Source of the DNA: Nostocaceae cyanobacterium
GTDB lineage: Bacteria > Cyanobacteriota > Cyanobacteriia > Cyanobacteriales > Nostocaceae
Length of the DNA: 59,582 bases
Reading direction: 5' to 3'
NCBI GenBank assembly: GCA_030065825.1
Contig: JASJCY010000021.1
Location: 1 to 59,582 of the forward strand
The notes beneath the pieces were generated by a model that saw nothing but the letters and a program-made list of their open reading frames with translations, had not been told where the DNA came from and did no database searches. Every line of letters begins with the position of its first letter. Position 1 is the first letter of the stretch. A program made the position numbers and the translations under genes. Positions 9,891 to 19,470 of the stretch are shown one piece after another.

Positions 9891-11267
9891 ATGACACAAA
9901 GCATTTACAAACACAAACTTAAACCTCTGTGGCTGTTACTCCTAGCAGTCCCGATCGCAACTACCCTTGTAGTCTCATATCTCAATTCCCAATCCTCCCG
10001 ACTTCCAGCACCCTACCGTTACACCCTATCCCAATCCTTACCGGGTACTGATAATCGTCGAACTACCATTCAAAAGGAAATTAGCTTTTACCAAGACAAA
10101 ATTCGCCAAAATTCCGAAAGTGGCTTACATTTAGCTTCCTTAGCTCAAGGATACTTCAAAATGGCAAAGGCGACTGGTGAAAGTAACTGGTATTTACTCG
10201 CAGAACAAGCTGCTAAACGCTCCCTCTCTAATTTACCTTTCAACAATCAAAGTGCGGTAATAGTTTTAGCCCGTGTTGCTCAAGCTAGACATGATTTTAC
10301 CGAAGCTATACGCTTATCCCAACAAGTATTAAAAATACAACCTGGTAACGAAAATGCCCTTGCTATCTTGGCAACATCCAATTTAGCAATGGGTAAACTA
10401 CAAGAAGCGAAAACCGCTGCTGATAAACTTGTTAACAAAATTCCCACCCAAGGAAACTTGACCTTAAAAGCCTTGGTACTAGTAGCGCAAGGGCAAGAAC
10501 AAGCAGCAATTGATACTTTTAAATTTGCCCTAGCTGCGGAAGAAGCCGGAGAAACAGGTAGTTCCGCATATACGCGGGTATCTCTGGGTCAGTTTTACTA
10601 CAAACACGGACAATTAGAACTTGCAGAAAACTTATACCAGGAAGCCCTACGGATTATACCCAGATATCCCTTAGCCTTACTGCATCTGGCAGAATTGAAA
10701 ACTAGACAGGGTGATTACAAAGCAGCAGAGAAACTTTATGCACAAGTCTTACCCAACTCCCAGAAATCATCCACAACTTACGATCATACTGTTTTTCGGG
10801 GTAAAGCTAGACTCAAACAACTGCAAGGGGAACAACAAGAAGCAGTCAAGTTATTAGCTGAAGCAGAAACCCTACTCAGACAAGAAAATGCTAACGGACA
10901 TGATAACGGTTCCTTTGGACATCGACGGGAGTTAGCGTTGTTGTTATTGGCAAAGAAAAACCCCCAAGATACTGCTGAAGCTTTATCCTTAATGCAAGCA
11001 GAAATCAAGATTCGTCGGGATGCTCAAACCCTAGATACTTTTGCTTGGTCATTATATGATTCTGGACGCATTCAAGAGGCTGAAAAAGCTATTCAAGAAG
11101 CCTTAGAACTGGGTACAAAAGATGCTGTCATATTCTACCGTGCAGCCATAATTGCTAAAGCATTGGGAGATAATCAACAGGCTTTAAATTATCAACAATT
11201 ATCTCAACAAATTGACCCCAGTTTTGACGAACAAGCGCGACGAGTTTTAGGGTTGGGATTAGATTAG
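9891..11267 (+). CDS. Membrane-anchored tetratricopeptide-repeat protein
   Basis: The protein has 458 residues. A basic N-terminus (YKHKLKP) and one hydrophobic helix (LWLLLLAVPIATTLVV, about 13-28) act as signal or anchor, so the rest should be periplasmic. At least seven TPR-like helix pairs follow (for example AIRLSQQVLKIQPGNENALAI, ELAENLYQEALRIIPRYPLA and KAAEKLYAQVLP). TPR arrays are protein-binding scaffolds; no catalytic domain is visible. Genes of this type are often found beside DUF4331 genes in cyanobacteria (from memory), and here it sits between DUF4331 and a HupE-like fragment on the same strand, 32 bp before the latter. Confidence 0.75.
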   Translation: MTQSIYKHKLKPLWLLLLAVPIATTLVVSYLNSQSSRLPAPYRYTLSQSLPGTDNRRTTIQKEISFYQDKIRQNSESGLHLASLAQGYFKMAKATGESNWYLLAEQAAKRSLSNLPFNNQSAVIVLARVAQARHDFTEAIRLSQQVLKIQPGNENALAILATSNLAMGKLQEAKTAADKLVNKIPTQGNLTLKALVLVAQGQEQAAIDTFKFALAAEEAGETGSSAYTRVSLGQFYYKHGQLELAENLYQEALRIIPRYPLALLHLAELKTRQGDYKAAEKLYAQVLPNSQKSSTTYDHTVFRGKARLKQLQGEQQEAVKLLAEAETLLRQENANGHDNGSFGHRRELALLLLAKKNPQDTAEALSLMQAEIKIRRDAQTLDTFAWSLYDSGRIQEAEKAIQEALELGTKDAVIFYRAAIIAKALGDNQQALNYQQLSQQIDPSFDEQARRVLGLGLD

Positions 11268-11299
11268 ATAATTTTAGATTTTAGATTGGAGATGAAACA

Positions 11300-11872
11300 A
11301 TGAAAACTTTGTTACGTAAATATTGGCTGAGTGTTATTTTGTTCTTTGCGTCATTATTACTAGCAATTGGCTTTAGCACTCCTACTCTGGCACATTGGGC
11401 AGATTTGTCAGTTGCAGAAATTATGGTAAGTGAGAAACAAACGACTATTAACCTGACTTTTCCCACAGATTTAGTCACTTTTAGTGATGATAATCAAGAT
11501 GGACAACTTTCACCTCAAGAAACTGCAAACCATAAAATAGAACTTGAGCAATTTTTAGGGAAAAAAGTCCGTTTAACTGATAATAATGGACAAAAAGGTA
11601 AGCTGACTGTTGCACCATTACTCAATCTACCAGCAAATATCCAAAATAATACTAATAGCCACAGTAATTTGCAATTAACTTATACTTGGTTACAGCCAGT
11701 TGTAGGACTGAAAATTAATTACGATTTATTTCTCCCAAATGTACCTGATGCTCGTTGTTTAGCTACAGTTATTCAAGGAGGAAAAACCCAAAATTTAGTA
11801 TTCACACCAAAACAACGAGAGTTTTCCCTGATTAATACTTCCTCATGGCAACAAATACGTAGTTTTGTATGA
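11300..11872 (+). CDS. Exported protein resembling the N-terminal half of HupE/UreJ-type proteins
   Basis: The product has 190 residues. A GGAG site 8 bases before the ATG supports the start. A signal peptide (YWLSVILFFASLLLAIGF) ends near TLA-HWADLSVAEIMV. A single EF-hand-like loop, DDNQDGQLSPQE, is at 63-74, and beta-rich sequence follows to an FTPKQREFSL strand. This resembles the extracytoplasmic region of long HupE/UreJ-like (putative Ni/Co or metal-uptake) membrane proteins, which normally continue into a multi-helix membrane domain. Here the gene stops, and tandem repeats begin about 25 bp later, so it may be a truncated gene. An independent small secreted protein is the alternative. 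Confidence 0.55.
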   Translation: MKTLLRKYWLSVILFFASLLLAIGFSTPTLAHWADLSVAEIMVSEKQTTINLTFPTDLVTFSDDNQDGQLSPQETANHKIELEQFLGKKVRLTDNNGQKGKLTVAPLLNLPANIQNNTNSHSNLQLTYTWLQPVVGLKINYDLFLPNVPDARCLATVIQGGKTQNLVFTPKQREFSLINTSSWQQIRSFV

Positions 11873-11897
11873 TTGCTTCTGGTGCTTGAGAAACTTA

Positions 11898-12563
11898 CTA
11901 TAGCGCTACAGTTAAAAGTCTCAGTACCAGTTTGCTAAATAACGTCATAAGACTGGATACAGAGGTTTGAAACAACGTATTTCCGTGTTGATGCGAAAAA
12001 AATATGTTTGTTGCCAGGGAAACCCTCTGATTTTCAATATCTCACCATCACAAGAGAAACTCCCTTGGCTATAGTTACTCCTAAAGATTTGTTTGCGGTT
12101 GAGGAAATGTCATCCTATCTGTTGTTTGCAACAATTACTATAGCGCTATAGCTAGAGATTGCTCTTACACTTAAGTAAATTCAAAAATAAGTTTGCTAAA
12201 TCACATTAAAAACTTGAATACAGAGGTTTGAAACAACGTATTTCCATGTTGATGCGAAAAAAATATGTTTGTTGCTAGGGAAACCCTCTGATTTTCAATA
12301 TCTCACCATCACAAGAGAAACTCCCTTCGCTATAGTTACCAGGAAAGATTTGTTTGCGGTTGAGGAAATGCGATCGCTTCTCTTGCTTTGAAGAATTACT
12401 ATAGCGCTATAGCTACACACCTCAGTACCAGTTTGCTGTATTACATAAAAAATTTGAATACAGAGACTTGAAACAACGTATTTCCGTGTTGATGCGAAAA
12501 AAATATGTTTGTTGCCAGGGAAATCTCTTGATTTTCAATATCTCACCATCACAAGAGAAACTA
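11898..12563. repeat. Three tandem copies of a 240-260 bp non-coding unit
   Basis: Units start at 11898, 12138 and 12399; the third is shorter. Units 2 and 3 begin with the perfect palindrome CTATAGCGCTATAG, and unit 1 has one base changed in it. Each holds a strongly conserved core of about 105 bp (ATACAGAGGTTTGAAACAACG ... CACCATCACAAGAGAAACT) that is nearly identical in all three copies, while the sequence between cores diverges. No frame is open through the cores. After the third copy the sequence runs into a TAGCCCACGCAGGTGGGCT palindrome also seen near 49494 and 51693. Confidence 0.85.
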
Positions 12564-12652
12564 TAGCCCACGCAGGTGGGCTTAGTTCGTATAGCCTCAC
12601 CCTTCCAGGGTGTAGGTAAAATCAATCATTGATTTCTCTCCCTCCCTTAGAA

Positions 12653-14155
12653 TCACCTACTACGCAGATTTTCCAAATTCTCACGAACAATAACTGTATG
12701 AGGATGATTCGTACCTAATTGTTGCTCAAAAATCTCCAAAGCTTGGAGATAAAGAGGTTCTGCTTGTTCGTACTTTCCTTGGGATTTGTAGAGTCCTGCT
12801 AAATTGTTCAAACTGTTTGCATAATCGGGATGGTTTTCTCCCAGGATGGATTTTGTTAATTCCAAAGCTTGGAGAAAAAGAGGTTCTGCTTGTTCGTACT
12901 TTCCTTGGGATTTGTAGAGTCCTGCTAAATTGTTCAAACTCCTTGCATAATCGGGATAGTTTTCTCCCAGGATGGATTTTGTTAATTCCAAAGCTTGGAG
13001 AAAAAGAGGTTCTGCTTGTTCGTACTTTCCTTGGTCAGAGTAGAGTCCTGCTAAATTGTTCAAACTCCTTGCATAATCGGGATGGTTTTCTCCCAGGATG
13101 GATTTTGTTAATTCCAAAGCTTGGAGAAAAAGAGGTTCTGCTTGTTCGTACTTTCTTTGAGAATAGTAGAGTCCTGCTAAATTGTTCAAACTCCTTGCAT
13201 AATTGGGATGGTTTTCTCCCAGGATGGATTTTGTTAATTCCAAAGCTTGGAGATAAAGAGGTTCTGCTTGTTCGTACTTTCCTTGGGATTTGTAGAGTAA
13301 AGCTAAATTGTTCAAACTCCTTGCATAATCTTCCTCTAACCCCAATTCTTTTTGCAATTCCAGCGCTTTACACCAATACTCAATTGCTAAACCTAATTCT
13401 TTTTGATATTTCTCAGCTTCACCTCTATCCAATCTCTGTTCGTAAATATTCGCCAATTCCGTATATAAACTTGCTAATTTCGCGTCTTTGATTGCGCTTT
13501 GCTGTTCTATCTGCTGAATTAATCTTTGTAAATCTTCAATAGGTAAGAAATAGTCACTATCGCTATTAAAACTTTCTAACTCCGTACCTGTTAACGCAAA
13601 ACGTATCCCCTCAACGTCCCTCCCAGAAATCACATTTCTACTATGGGAAACAAACCGAAATACTCCATTTCTCCAACCCCAAAAATCCGGTGCTTTTTTG
13701 ATTAAATGTACCATCAATTGATGGGTTACCCAGAGAATAATAGCAAAGGGAAATTCCCGCAAACCTTCCCTTGTCCACTGCAAATAACCAAAGAACTTTT
13801 CCTGTGCTGATTGTTCTTCCCCCAGCTTGAGAAAAAATAGCTTTTCCGTCCCCGTGACAGTAATTACTGCTGGTTGATGTTGTTGTAAATATTCTGATTT
13901 TTCTACTAATTCTTGAATCGCGGCTTTTAAATTCGGTTCTTTTTCATTTAATACAGCGCGATAGCTACGAAAATGAGGTTGCAATTCCTTCTCATAACAG
14001 TCAATTATTTGATTCTTCAAATCAGCATAATCGCAAACAGCAATGAGTAAACTTAACTTACCTTCTCCCGCTTCAATAGAGACAATTAAATCATCATAAG
14101 CATCTTGATTTTGCGCATTTGGGTTAAGATTTTGATTTTGATTATTAGCTATCAT
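12653..14155 (-). CDS. TPR (kinesin-light-chain type) protein paired with an ATPase
   Basis: About 500 residues from ATG 14155, chosen because GGGAG lies 6 bases upstream; a TTG just before it is also open. The first 20 residues are Asn/Gln rich. Residues of about 22-210 form a domain I can only describe: it reads like a degenerate P-loop or ligand domain, with strands LSLLIAVCDYAD and AVITVTGTEKLFFL. The C-terminal half has five 42-residue TPR units (NNLAGLYKSQGKYEQAEPLF and LQALELTKSILGENHPDYAR). They are almost identical at the DNA level, indicating recent expansion by recombination. It lies downstream of an ATPase gene on the same strand. Likely a sensor or adaptor for that ATPase; no effector motif is seen. 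Confidence 0.7.
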   Translation of the reverse strand: MIANNQNQNLNPNAQNQDAYDDLIVSIEAGEGKLSLLIAVCDYADLKNQIIDCYEKELQPHFRSYRAVLNEKEPNLKAAIQELVEKSEYLQQHQPAVITVTGTEKLFFLKLGEEQSAQEKFFGYLQWTREGLREFPFAIILWVTHQLMVHLIKKAPDFWGWRNGVFRFVSHSRNVISGRDVEGIRFALTGTELESFNSDSDYFLPIEDLQRLIQQIEQQSAIKDAKLASLYTELANIYEQRLDRGEAEKYQKELGLAIEYWCKALELQKELGLEEDYARSLNNLALLYKSQGKYEQAEPLYLQALELTKSILGENHPNYARSLNNLAGLYYSQRKYEQAEPLFLQALELTKSILGENHPDYARSLNNLAGLYSDQGKYEQAEPLFLQALELTKSILGENYPDYARSLNNLAGLYKSQGKYEQAEPLFLQALELTKSILGENHPDYANSLNNLAGLYKSQGKYEQAEPLYLQALEIFEQQLGTNHPHTVIVRENLENLRSR

Positions 14156-14196
14156 CAATTACTCCCTTCCCATTCTAAGATTACCTATAAAAATTT

Positions 14197-14351
14197 CTCC
14201 CTCTCTTCCCCCTCTTCCCACTCTTCCTCCTCTTCCCCCTCTTCCCCCTCTTCCCACTCTTCCCACTCTTCCCACTCTTCCCACTCTTCCCACTCTTCCC
14301 ACTCTTCCCCCTCTTCCCCCTCTTCCCACTCTTCCCCCTCTTCCCACTCTG
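14197..14351. repeat. Nine-base tandem array (TTCCCACTC)n
   Basis: Nearly pure tandem copies of TTCCCACTC and its variant TTCCCCCTC fill the spacer between the ATPase gene and the TPR gene. Because the unit is 9 bp, both strands appear open (Ser-His-Ser or Gly-Arg-Val repeats), but this is a consequence of periodicity. Similar CTTCCCTC tracts occur at 9811-9860 and 55621-55677. Copy number probably varies between strains. Confidence 0.9.
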
Positions 14352-14369
14352 ACTCAATTCGGTAATCTT

Positions 14370-15662
14370 CTAGCGGGACGGGAGTAACCCCTCATCCTGC
14401 AACAATTCCACAACAATAGGATGAACATCATACCAATTTTTGCGGTTGCGATATTCAAGCACATAAAGTCCATGTAATAAATCGAGAAATTCCTGTTGCT
14501 TTGGGTCTTCTGGCTTGAAATTTTGATAAACTGTTTGCAATATTTGATAATCCCCACTACCTAAAGCCATAGCAAAATCATTGCGAATATTATTAACAGC
14601 TTCGTCTAAAATTCCATCATCAATCATGACTTTATCTGCTGGTTTTCGGCGAATTAATCGCAAACAAATCCGACAACATTCATTAGAAATACGAATTAAT
14701 TCCCGCAACACCCCACCGCTATTTAAAACTATCTTTTCTGCCGTTGATGATGGCAATAAATTAGTTGATATACGTTTAGTTAATATTTCACAAAGAATCT
14801 GTATGTTTTCTTGATATGGAGTAGAATTTGCTAAATGACTCTCCCCTTTTTTAAATAACTTTAAAACAGGCATCACCACAACTTGGTCATTCGTTTCATT
14901 TTCAATAGTTGGTTTCAATGCTGTTTCCCGCAAAGCCGCAATCGGGATAGTATAAATAATCCGAAAACCAGGTAAACAAAGAGCTTTGATATTATCTTTA
15001 AATAAACGATTAACTACTTCTAAATCAAGCTTATCTAAATCATCAATAATGACTAATATCTCTTGTTTTGTAGCTAATTCAATTTCTGCAGCAATAATAT
15101 TTAATTGCGCAACTAACTCCGAAACCTTACGTTCAAACTCCTGCTTGAGTTCATAACGAACTTTCGAGTCAACTTTTAATTTCGTACTAAATAAATCAAA
15201 TATATTAAAACCTTTAGAAACTTCCCCTTCAATATTTATTTCTTCCGTGCGAATGCGAGTCGCAAACCATTTATTAATAGCATTTTTAGTAGAAGCAGGA
15301 ATATCAATTTGACGCGCTGACGCTGATAACATTAAATTCACAGCAATAGAAAATAGGACATTAATATGATTTACATCCGACATTTCTATCTTGTCAGCAA
15401 TCGAAAATAAAACCACAAAATATTTATCCCCTATTCTGCGTCCAAATTCTGCCAACAAAGTAGACTTACCACACCCCCGATGTCCCGTAAAAACAACCTT
15501 ACCATCTAAATTGGGACTATCTTCAACCAACTGAATCAACTCATCAATAGTACCTTCACCATACTCCACTCGAAACCGTCGTAAATCATTCTCTTCAATT
15601 AACGGTAACAGTTCCAAATTCCGATAAGCTTCTTGAAACGACTTGAGTAAATCTTCAGCCAT
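14370..15662 (-). CDS. P-loop ATPase, KAP/STAND-like, partner of TPR protein
   Basis: The product has 430 residues. Walker A is GHRGCGKST at about 59-67, and Walker B is ILVIIDDLDKLD near residue 210, with the double Asp typical of AAA/KAP/STAND NTPases. A sensor-like RIIYTIPIAALRETA strand follows, then helical sequence ending VHPIVVELL. There is no transmembrane helix, so it is not a classic KAP NTPase. The gene precedes the TPR gene on the same strand, with about 214 bp (the 9-bp array) between. The pairing suggests an ATPase switch with a repeat-protein sensor, as in several bacterial signalling or defence modules; that role is inference. The start lacks a clear ribosome site. Confidence 0.65.
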   Translation of the reverse strand: MAEDLLKSFQEAYRNLELLPLIEENDLRRFRVEYGEGTIDELIQLVEDSPNLDGKVVFTGHRGCGKSTLLAEFGRRIGDKYFVVLFSIADKIEMSDVNHINVLFSIAVNLMLSASARQIDIPASTKNAINKWFATRIRTEEINIEGEVSKGFNIFDLFSTKLKVDSKVRYELKQEFERKVSELVAQLNIIAAEIELATKQEILVIIDDLDKLDLEVVNRLFKDNIKALCLPGFRIIYTIPIAALRETALKPTIENETNDQVVVMPVLKLFKKGESHLANSTPYQENIQILCEILTKRISTNLLPSSTAEKIVLNSGGVLRELIRISNECCRICLRLIRRKPADKVMIDDGILDEAVNNIRNDFAMALGSGDYQILQTVYQNFKPEDPKQQEFLDLLHGLYVLEYRNRKNWYDVHPIVVELLQDEGLLPSR

Positions 15663-16588
15663 AAAAAATTAAAAATTAACAATTAAAAATTAAAAATTAT
15701 GGTTCTTCAGCACCTATTATGCCAAACTATTAGTAAAAACGAAAATTATGCTGTTAAATCAAAGCTTAAATGACCAGAATGCTTAAAAAGCTAGTGCTTC
15801 ACCAATGAAACTTTGCGGAGTAAATAAACTTCTAGACTTATCCTCTCCTTCTCTGACTCTGTGTTCTCTCTCTTGAAAAGTTGCTCTTGCGGGAAACCCA
15901 CAAGACCGCACTTTTCGCTGCGTCTACTGCGGTTTATTTCTTTATCCTGCAAAATTGCTTTGACAGACTACTAGTTTATGTTAACAATTAAACCATGCGT
16001 CCCTTGTATAGCTTCAATTTTGAGCTTTTGATATACACTTTTAGCATAATACGTACTGAAAAGCCAAAATTATTATATAGCAAGCTTTTAGGTTATTTTT
16101 AATAGAATTAAAAATTAAAAATTAAAAATTAGAGAATAAAAATACTTATATAGTAAGCTTTTGAGTTGTTTTAAATAAAATTAAAAATTAAAAATTAAAA
16201 ATTATTATATAGCAAGCTTTTGACTTGTTTAAAATTGAAATAGTTGGTTTATTTACCCTGTTTTATACTAATTTTGCACTAATCTCTTTTCCATAGAAGA
16301 TTACACACATCTTGCACCTGAGTCAGAAACCGGGTTCCGATGCGAATATTGACCTCTAAAACTCTTAATTTTTCGTTCATAAACCCTGTTTCTCCATGTT
16401 TGTTGAGAATGGTGCAAGATATGACATTACCTATTTTTCCCAGGATAAATTGCATCTTGTGGGTCAGGCATCCCTGCCTGACCATTCTACAAGGAGGATG
16501 CCCATAGCACAACCCCTGATAACTAATGGCAAGACGATTACACAGGCAAGATGCCTGTACCACAATCGCTGAGAACTAATGGAACAGA
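15663..16588. other. Non-coding interval with several repeat types
   Basis: The 926-bp gap holds TTAAAAATTAAAAATT runs (15665-15700, 16106, 16180) and a long hairpin at 15873-15921 whose arms are GAAAAGTTGCTCTTG and a near-complement ending GCACTTTTC. A related sequence lies at 48999-49048. Three copies of a roughly 66-bp unit (TATATAGCAAGCTTTTGA then TTGTTT) lie at 16072-16235, with one ATCTTGCACC element at 16309-16420. At 16440-16560 there is a block of GGCATCCCTGCC/CAGGCAAGATGCCTG palindromes like that at 49134-49190. No real gene is visible; the 94-codon minus-strand frame here is made of repeats. Confidence 0.7.
16309..16420. repeat. ATCTTGCACC/GGTGCAAGAT element, copy A
   Basis: This 112-bp element has inverted ends ATCTTGCACC and GGTGCAAGAT. 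The interior holds CAGAAACCGGGTT near one side, an AATTTTTCGTT middle and TTGAGAATGGTGC at the other side. The same layout recurs at 35851-35960, 42256-42366 and 49231-49345. It has no coding potential and behaves like a MITE or palindromic dispersed repeat. Confidence 0.8.
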
Positions 16589-17887
16589 CTACTTTTGAAT
16601 TTTTTCTGCCCTAGGAGAATTTTGACCAGCTATTTCCTTACCCAAAATTTCCACAGCTTTAGCAAATTGAGGATCTGCGAGAGTTCCGACCTTGTCCCGT
16701 TCTTGCAACCACAACTTCTGTCGTTCCTCATCTTTCATATCCACCTTCACATCCGGTTCGATACCCTGTTTGTGAATATCGCGACCATTAGGGGTAAAAT
16801 ACTTAGCAATCGTCACCGCTAACCCAGAACCATCTTCCAGAGGACGCACCGATTGCACCAAACCTTTACCAAAAGTCTGAGTACCGACTAAAACAGCTCG
16901 CTTGTTATCTTTTAAAGCTCCTGATAAAATTTCACTGGCACTAGCACTACCTTTATCTACCAAAACCACCACCGGTTTATTAGTTAAAGCTCTTCCTCTT
17001 GCTAATTCCTGATCTTGAGCACCTAAACGATTCTTGGTAGAAACAATCTTACCCTCATTTAACCACATCCGGGCAATTTCCACACTAGAATACAACAAAC
17101 CCCCTGGGTTATTACGTAAATCTAAAACATACCCCGATACCTTTTTCTTCTCTAAATCTTTAATCGCATCACGCATTTCCTTGGATGCATTGGCACTGAA
17201 CTGTTTTAAACGAATGTAGCCAACAGTACCCGCAGGAGTTCTACGTAAAGAATAGTCTACAGGGTGAATTTCAATCCTTGCCCGTGTAATCAGGAATTCT
17301 TTTTCTTTGCCATCACGTAGAATTGTCAGATTAACTTCAGATCCTGGTTCACCCCGAATCAAAGTTACTGCCTCATTAACATCCATCCCCTCAGTACTTT
17401 TACCGTTAATTTTAACGATTAAATCCTTTGACTGAATACCAGCTTTAAACGCTGGTGTATCCTCAATAGGGGCAATCACAATCAGCCTTTTAGTTTCGTC
17501 ATCCAGGGATATTTGGATACCAACACCAGTCAACTCTCCAGAAGTATCCACCTGCATATTCTTGAATTCCTCTGGATCCATAAACCGGGTATATGGATCT
17601 TTAAGCAGCTTCAGCATTTCCCGGATGGACTTGTAAGCTTCTTGCTTATCACTATAGCGTTTATCTAAAACGTATTCTTTGCGAACAGAGTTCCAATCTA
17701 CCTGATTAAAAGTACCATCCACATATTGGCGATAAATAATTTGCCAAACATGGTCTACTAATTCTTTAGATTCATTTTTTGTAAATAAAGCCTGTCCTCG
17801 TGAATGAATGCCTAAGCTAGTAACGGCAATCGTGGATAGCGTTACCGCTGTAGCACCCAAAACAAGCCCATTTCTTGAAATTACCAT
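16589..17887 (-). CDS. ctpC: Carboxyl-terminal processing protease
   Basis: This 432-residue S41-family serine protease is exported or lumenal: residues of about 8-32 (LVLGATAVTLSTIAV) form the signal. A PDZ domain lies around 115-205 (GVGIQISLD ... AGIQSKDLIVKINGKS). The catalytic region has GSASASEILSGAL with the nucleophilic Ser, and the Lys in GTQTFGKG about 25 residues later. Cyanobacteria have several such proteases: CtpA trims the D1 precursor of photosystem II, and the roles of CtpB and CtpC are less settled. The N-terminal sequence and position beside ispG fit CtpC best, from memory of Nostoc relatives. The gene is downstream of ispG on the same strand, 167 bp apart. Confidence 0.85.
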   Translation of the reverse strand: MVISRNGLVLGATAVTLSTIAVTSLGIHSRGQALFTKNESKELVDHVWQIIYRQYVDGTFNQVDWNSVRKEYVLDKRYSDKQEAYKSIREMLKLLKDPYTRFMDPEEFKNMQVDTSGELTGVGIQISLDDETKRLIVIAPIEDTPAFKAGIQSKDLIVKINGKSTEGMDVNEAVTLIRGEPGSEVNLTILRDGKEKEFLITRARIEIHPVDYSLRRTPAGTVGYIRLKQFSANASKEMRDAIKDLEKKKVSGYVLDLRNNPGGLLYSSVEIARMWLNEGKIVSTKNRLGAQDQELARGRALTNKPVVVLVDKGSASASEILSGALKDNKRAVLVGTQTFGKGLVQSVRPLEDGSGLAVTIAKYFTPNGRDIHKQGIEPDVKVDMKDEERQKLWLQERDKVGTLADPQFAKAVEILGKEIAGQNSPRAEKIQK

Positions 17888-18054
17888 AATTACAGCTGCG
17901 CAGCTAGGGACATAAGAATAATCAGTATGCTCAATCTAACACAGCCTTTTACTGTCAAGAAGGAGCATATTATATTATTTCCACAAAAAAGTTAATCATC
18001 CGGCGACTTTAGTAGTCGCCGATACAAAACTTATGGGAAAATTCGAGGTTCTAC

Positions 18055-19281
18055 TTAAGGATCTACCCAACGTCCGTCTGCTTTAATCAGGTTTATCAAC
18101 TCTTCAACTCCTTTATCTTCTGGAACCTTTTTAATTTCTTCCCTACCGCGATAGAGAGAAATGTAACCAGGAGTTTTGCCAACATATCCGTAATCGGCAT
18201 CTGCCATTTCTCCCGGACCATTGACAATACAACCCATAACTGCTATGTCCAGACCTGTTAAATGTTGAGTCGCTTCTCGAACCTGGTGTAATACTTCTTC
18301 TAAATTAAATAAGGTACGTCCACAGGAAGGACAAGCAACATATTCCACCATGGTTTTCCGCAGCCCCAAAGCTTGCAGAATGCTATAGCAGACGGGAATT
18401 TCTTTTTCTGGTGATTCTGTGAGGGAGACCCTAATTGTATCACCAATGCCATCAGCTAACAAGGTGGCAATGCCAGCAGTGGATTTAATCCTGCCATATT
18501 CCCCATCTCCAGCTTCCGTCACACCCAAATGCAGGGGATAATCCATACCCAAATCATCCATCCGTTGTGCCATCAACCGATATGCGGCAATCATCACTGG
18601 CACCCGGGAGGCTTTCATGGATATTACCACATTATGGAAATCCAGAGATTCACAAATGCGAATAAATTCCAAAGCCGATTCTACCATACCTTCGGGAGTG
18701 TCACCATAAGTAAACAGCATCCTCTCAGCCAAAGAACCGTGATTTACCCCAATGCGCATGGCTTTTCCTTGGTCACGTAAAGAGATTACCAGGGGTTCTA
18801 GGGTTTCTCTGATTTTTTCGCCAATTTCCGCAAATTCAGCTTCAGTATATTCGGTACGCTGGGAATTGGGTTTTTCAAATACGTATAACCCCGGATTAAT
18901 CCGTACCTTCTCTATATGTTTAGCAACTTCTAAAGCTATTTTCATGCCATTGTGATGCACATCGGCAACAATAGGCACATCTTGATAAGTTTGTTTTAAT
19001 TTTTGTTTAATTTCTGCCAAAGCTCTGGCATGAGCCATACTAGGAACAGTAACCCGGACGATTTCGCAGCCAATTTCGTGCAGACGACGAATTGCAGCCA
19101 CAGAACCCTCAATATCCAGGGTATCTTCATTAATCATCGATTGTACCACCACCGGGTATCCACCCCCAATGGTGACATTTCCCACCGGAACAGGGCGAGT
19201 TTTGCGCCGCTTGATGGTAGTATCAATAGTCGGTTGACTCGATACAGTATTGGAATTAGTAAGCGTCGGCAGAGTTTGCAT
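18055..19281 (-). CDS. ispG: 4-hydroxy-3-methylbut-2-en-1-yl diphosphate synthase
   Basis: This 408-residue enzyme (GcpE) catalyses the penultimate step of the MEP isoprenoid pathway, reducing methylerythritol cyclodiphosphate to HMBPP. In cyanobacteria the electron donor is ferredoxin. The N-terminal TIM-barrel region contains [14 protein letters not shown] and [14 protein letters not shown]. The C-terminal [4Fe-4S] cluster ligands are in [15 protein letters not shown] and [10 protein letters not shown]. The length matches the bacterial short-form enzyme without the plant insert domain. It is upstream of ctpC on the same strand. Start at ATG 19281. Confidence 0.97.
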   Translation of the reverse strand: MQTLPTLTNSNTVSSQPTIDTTIKRRKTRPVPVGNVTIGGGYPVVVQSMINEDTLDIEGSVAAIRRLHEIGCEIVRVTVPSMAHARALAEIKQKLKQTYQDVPIVADVHHNGMKIALEVAKHIEKVRINPGLYVFEKPNSQRTEYTEAEFAEIGEKIRETLEPLVISLRDQGKAMRIGVNHGSLAERMLFTYGDTPEGMVESALEFIRICESLDFHNVVISMKASRVPVMIAAYRLMAQRMDDLGMDYPLHLGVTEAGDGEYGRIKSTAGIATLLADGIGDTIRVSLTESPEKEIPVCYSILQALGLRKTMVEYVACPSCGRTLFNLEEVLHQVREATQHLTGLDIAVMGCIVNGPGEMADADYGYVGKTPGYISLYRGREEIKKVPEDKGVEELINLIKADGRWVDP

Positions 19282-19470
19282 AACCTCTTAGGTAAAATTG
19301 CTGTAGCCAAAACATCAGCTTTCAAAGGCTCTGCTTTTCAGATTGCCATAATTGGGGTCTTTTTGGTTCATAGAATGGGACAAAAATTGAAGATGTCCGT
19401 GGAAACAGAGAGTTTAAGGCAGATTTAAAGGAAAATTAACAGGTTTTTATGGCTCAACCCTTACCCCCAA

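Noticed and set aside
12817-13491. 224-codon plus-strand frame opposite the TPR gene
   Set aside because: It is the antisense shadow of near-identical TPR units; the repeats keep it open. The minus strand has the ribosome site and the protein motif.
14105-14365. Ser-His-Ser and Gly-Arg-Val repeat ORFs
   Set aside because: Produced by the 9-bp tandem array, which is open in several frames because the unit is a multiple of three.
16279-16563. 94-codon minus-strand frame
   Set aside because: Consists of two dispersed repeat families read through; no protein signature.
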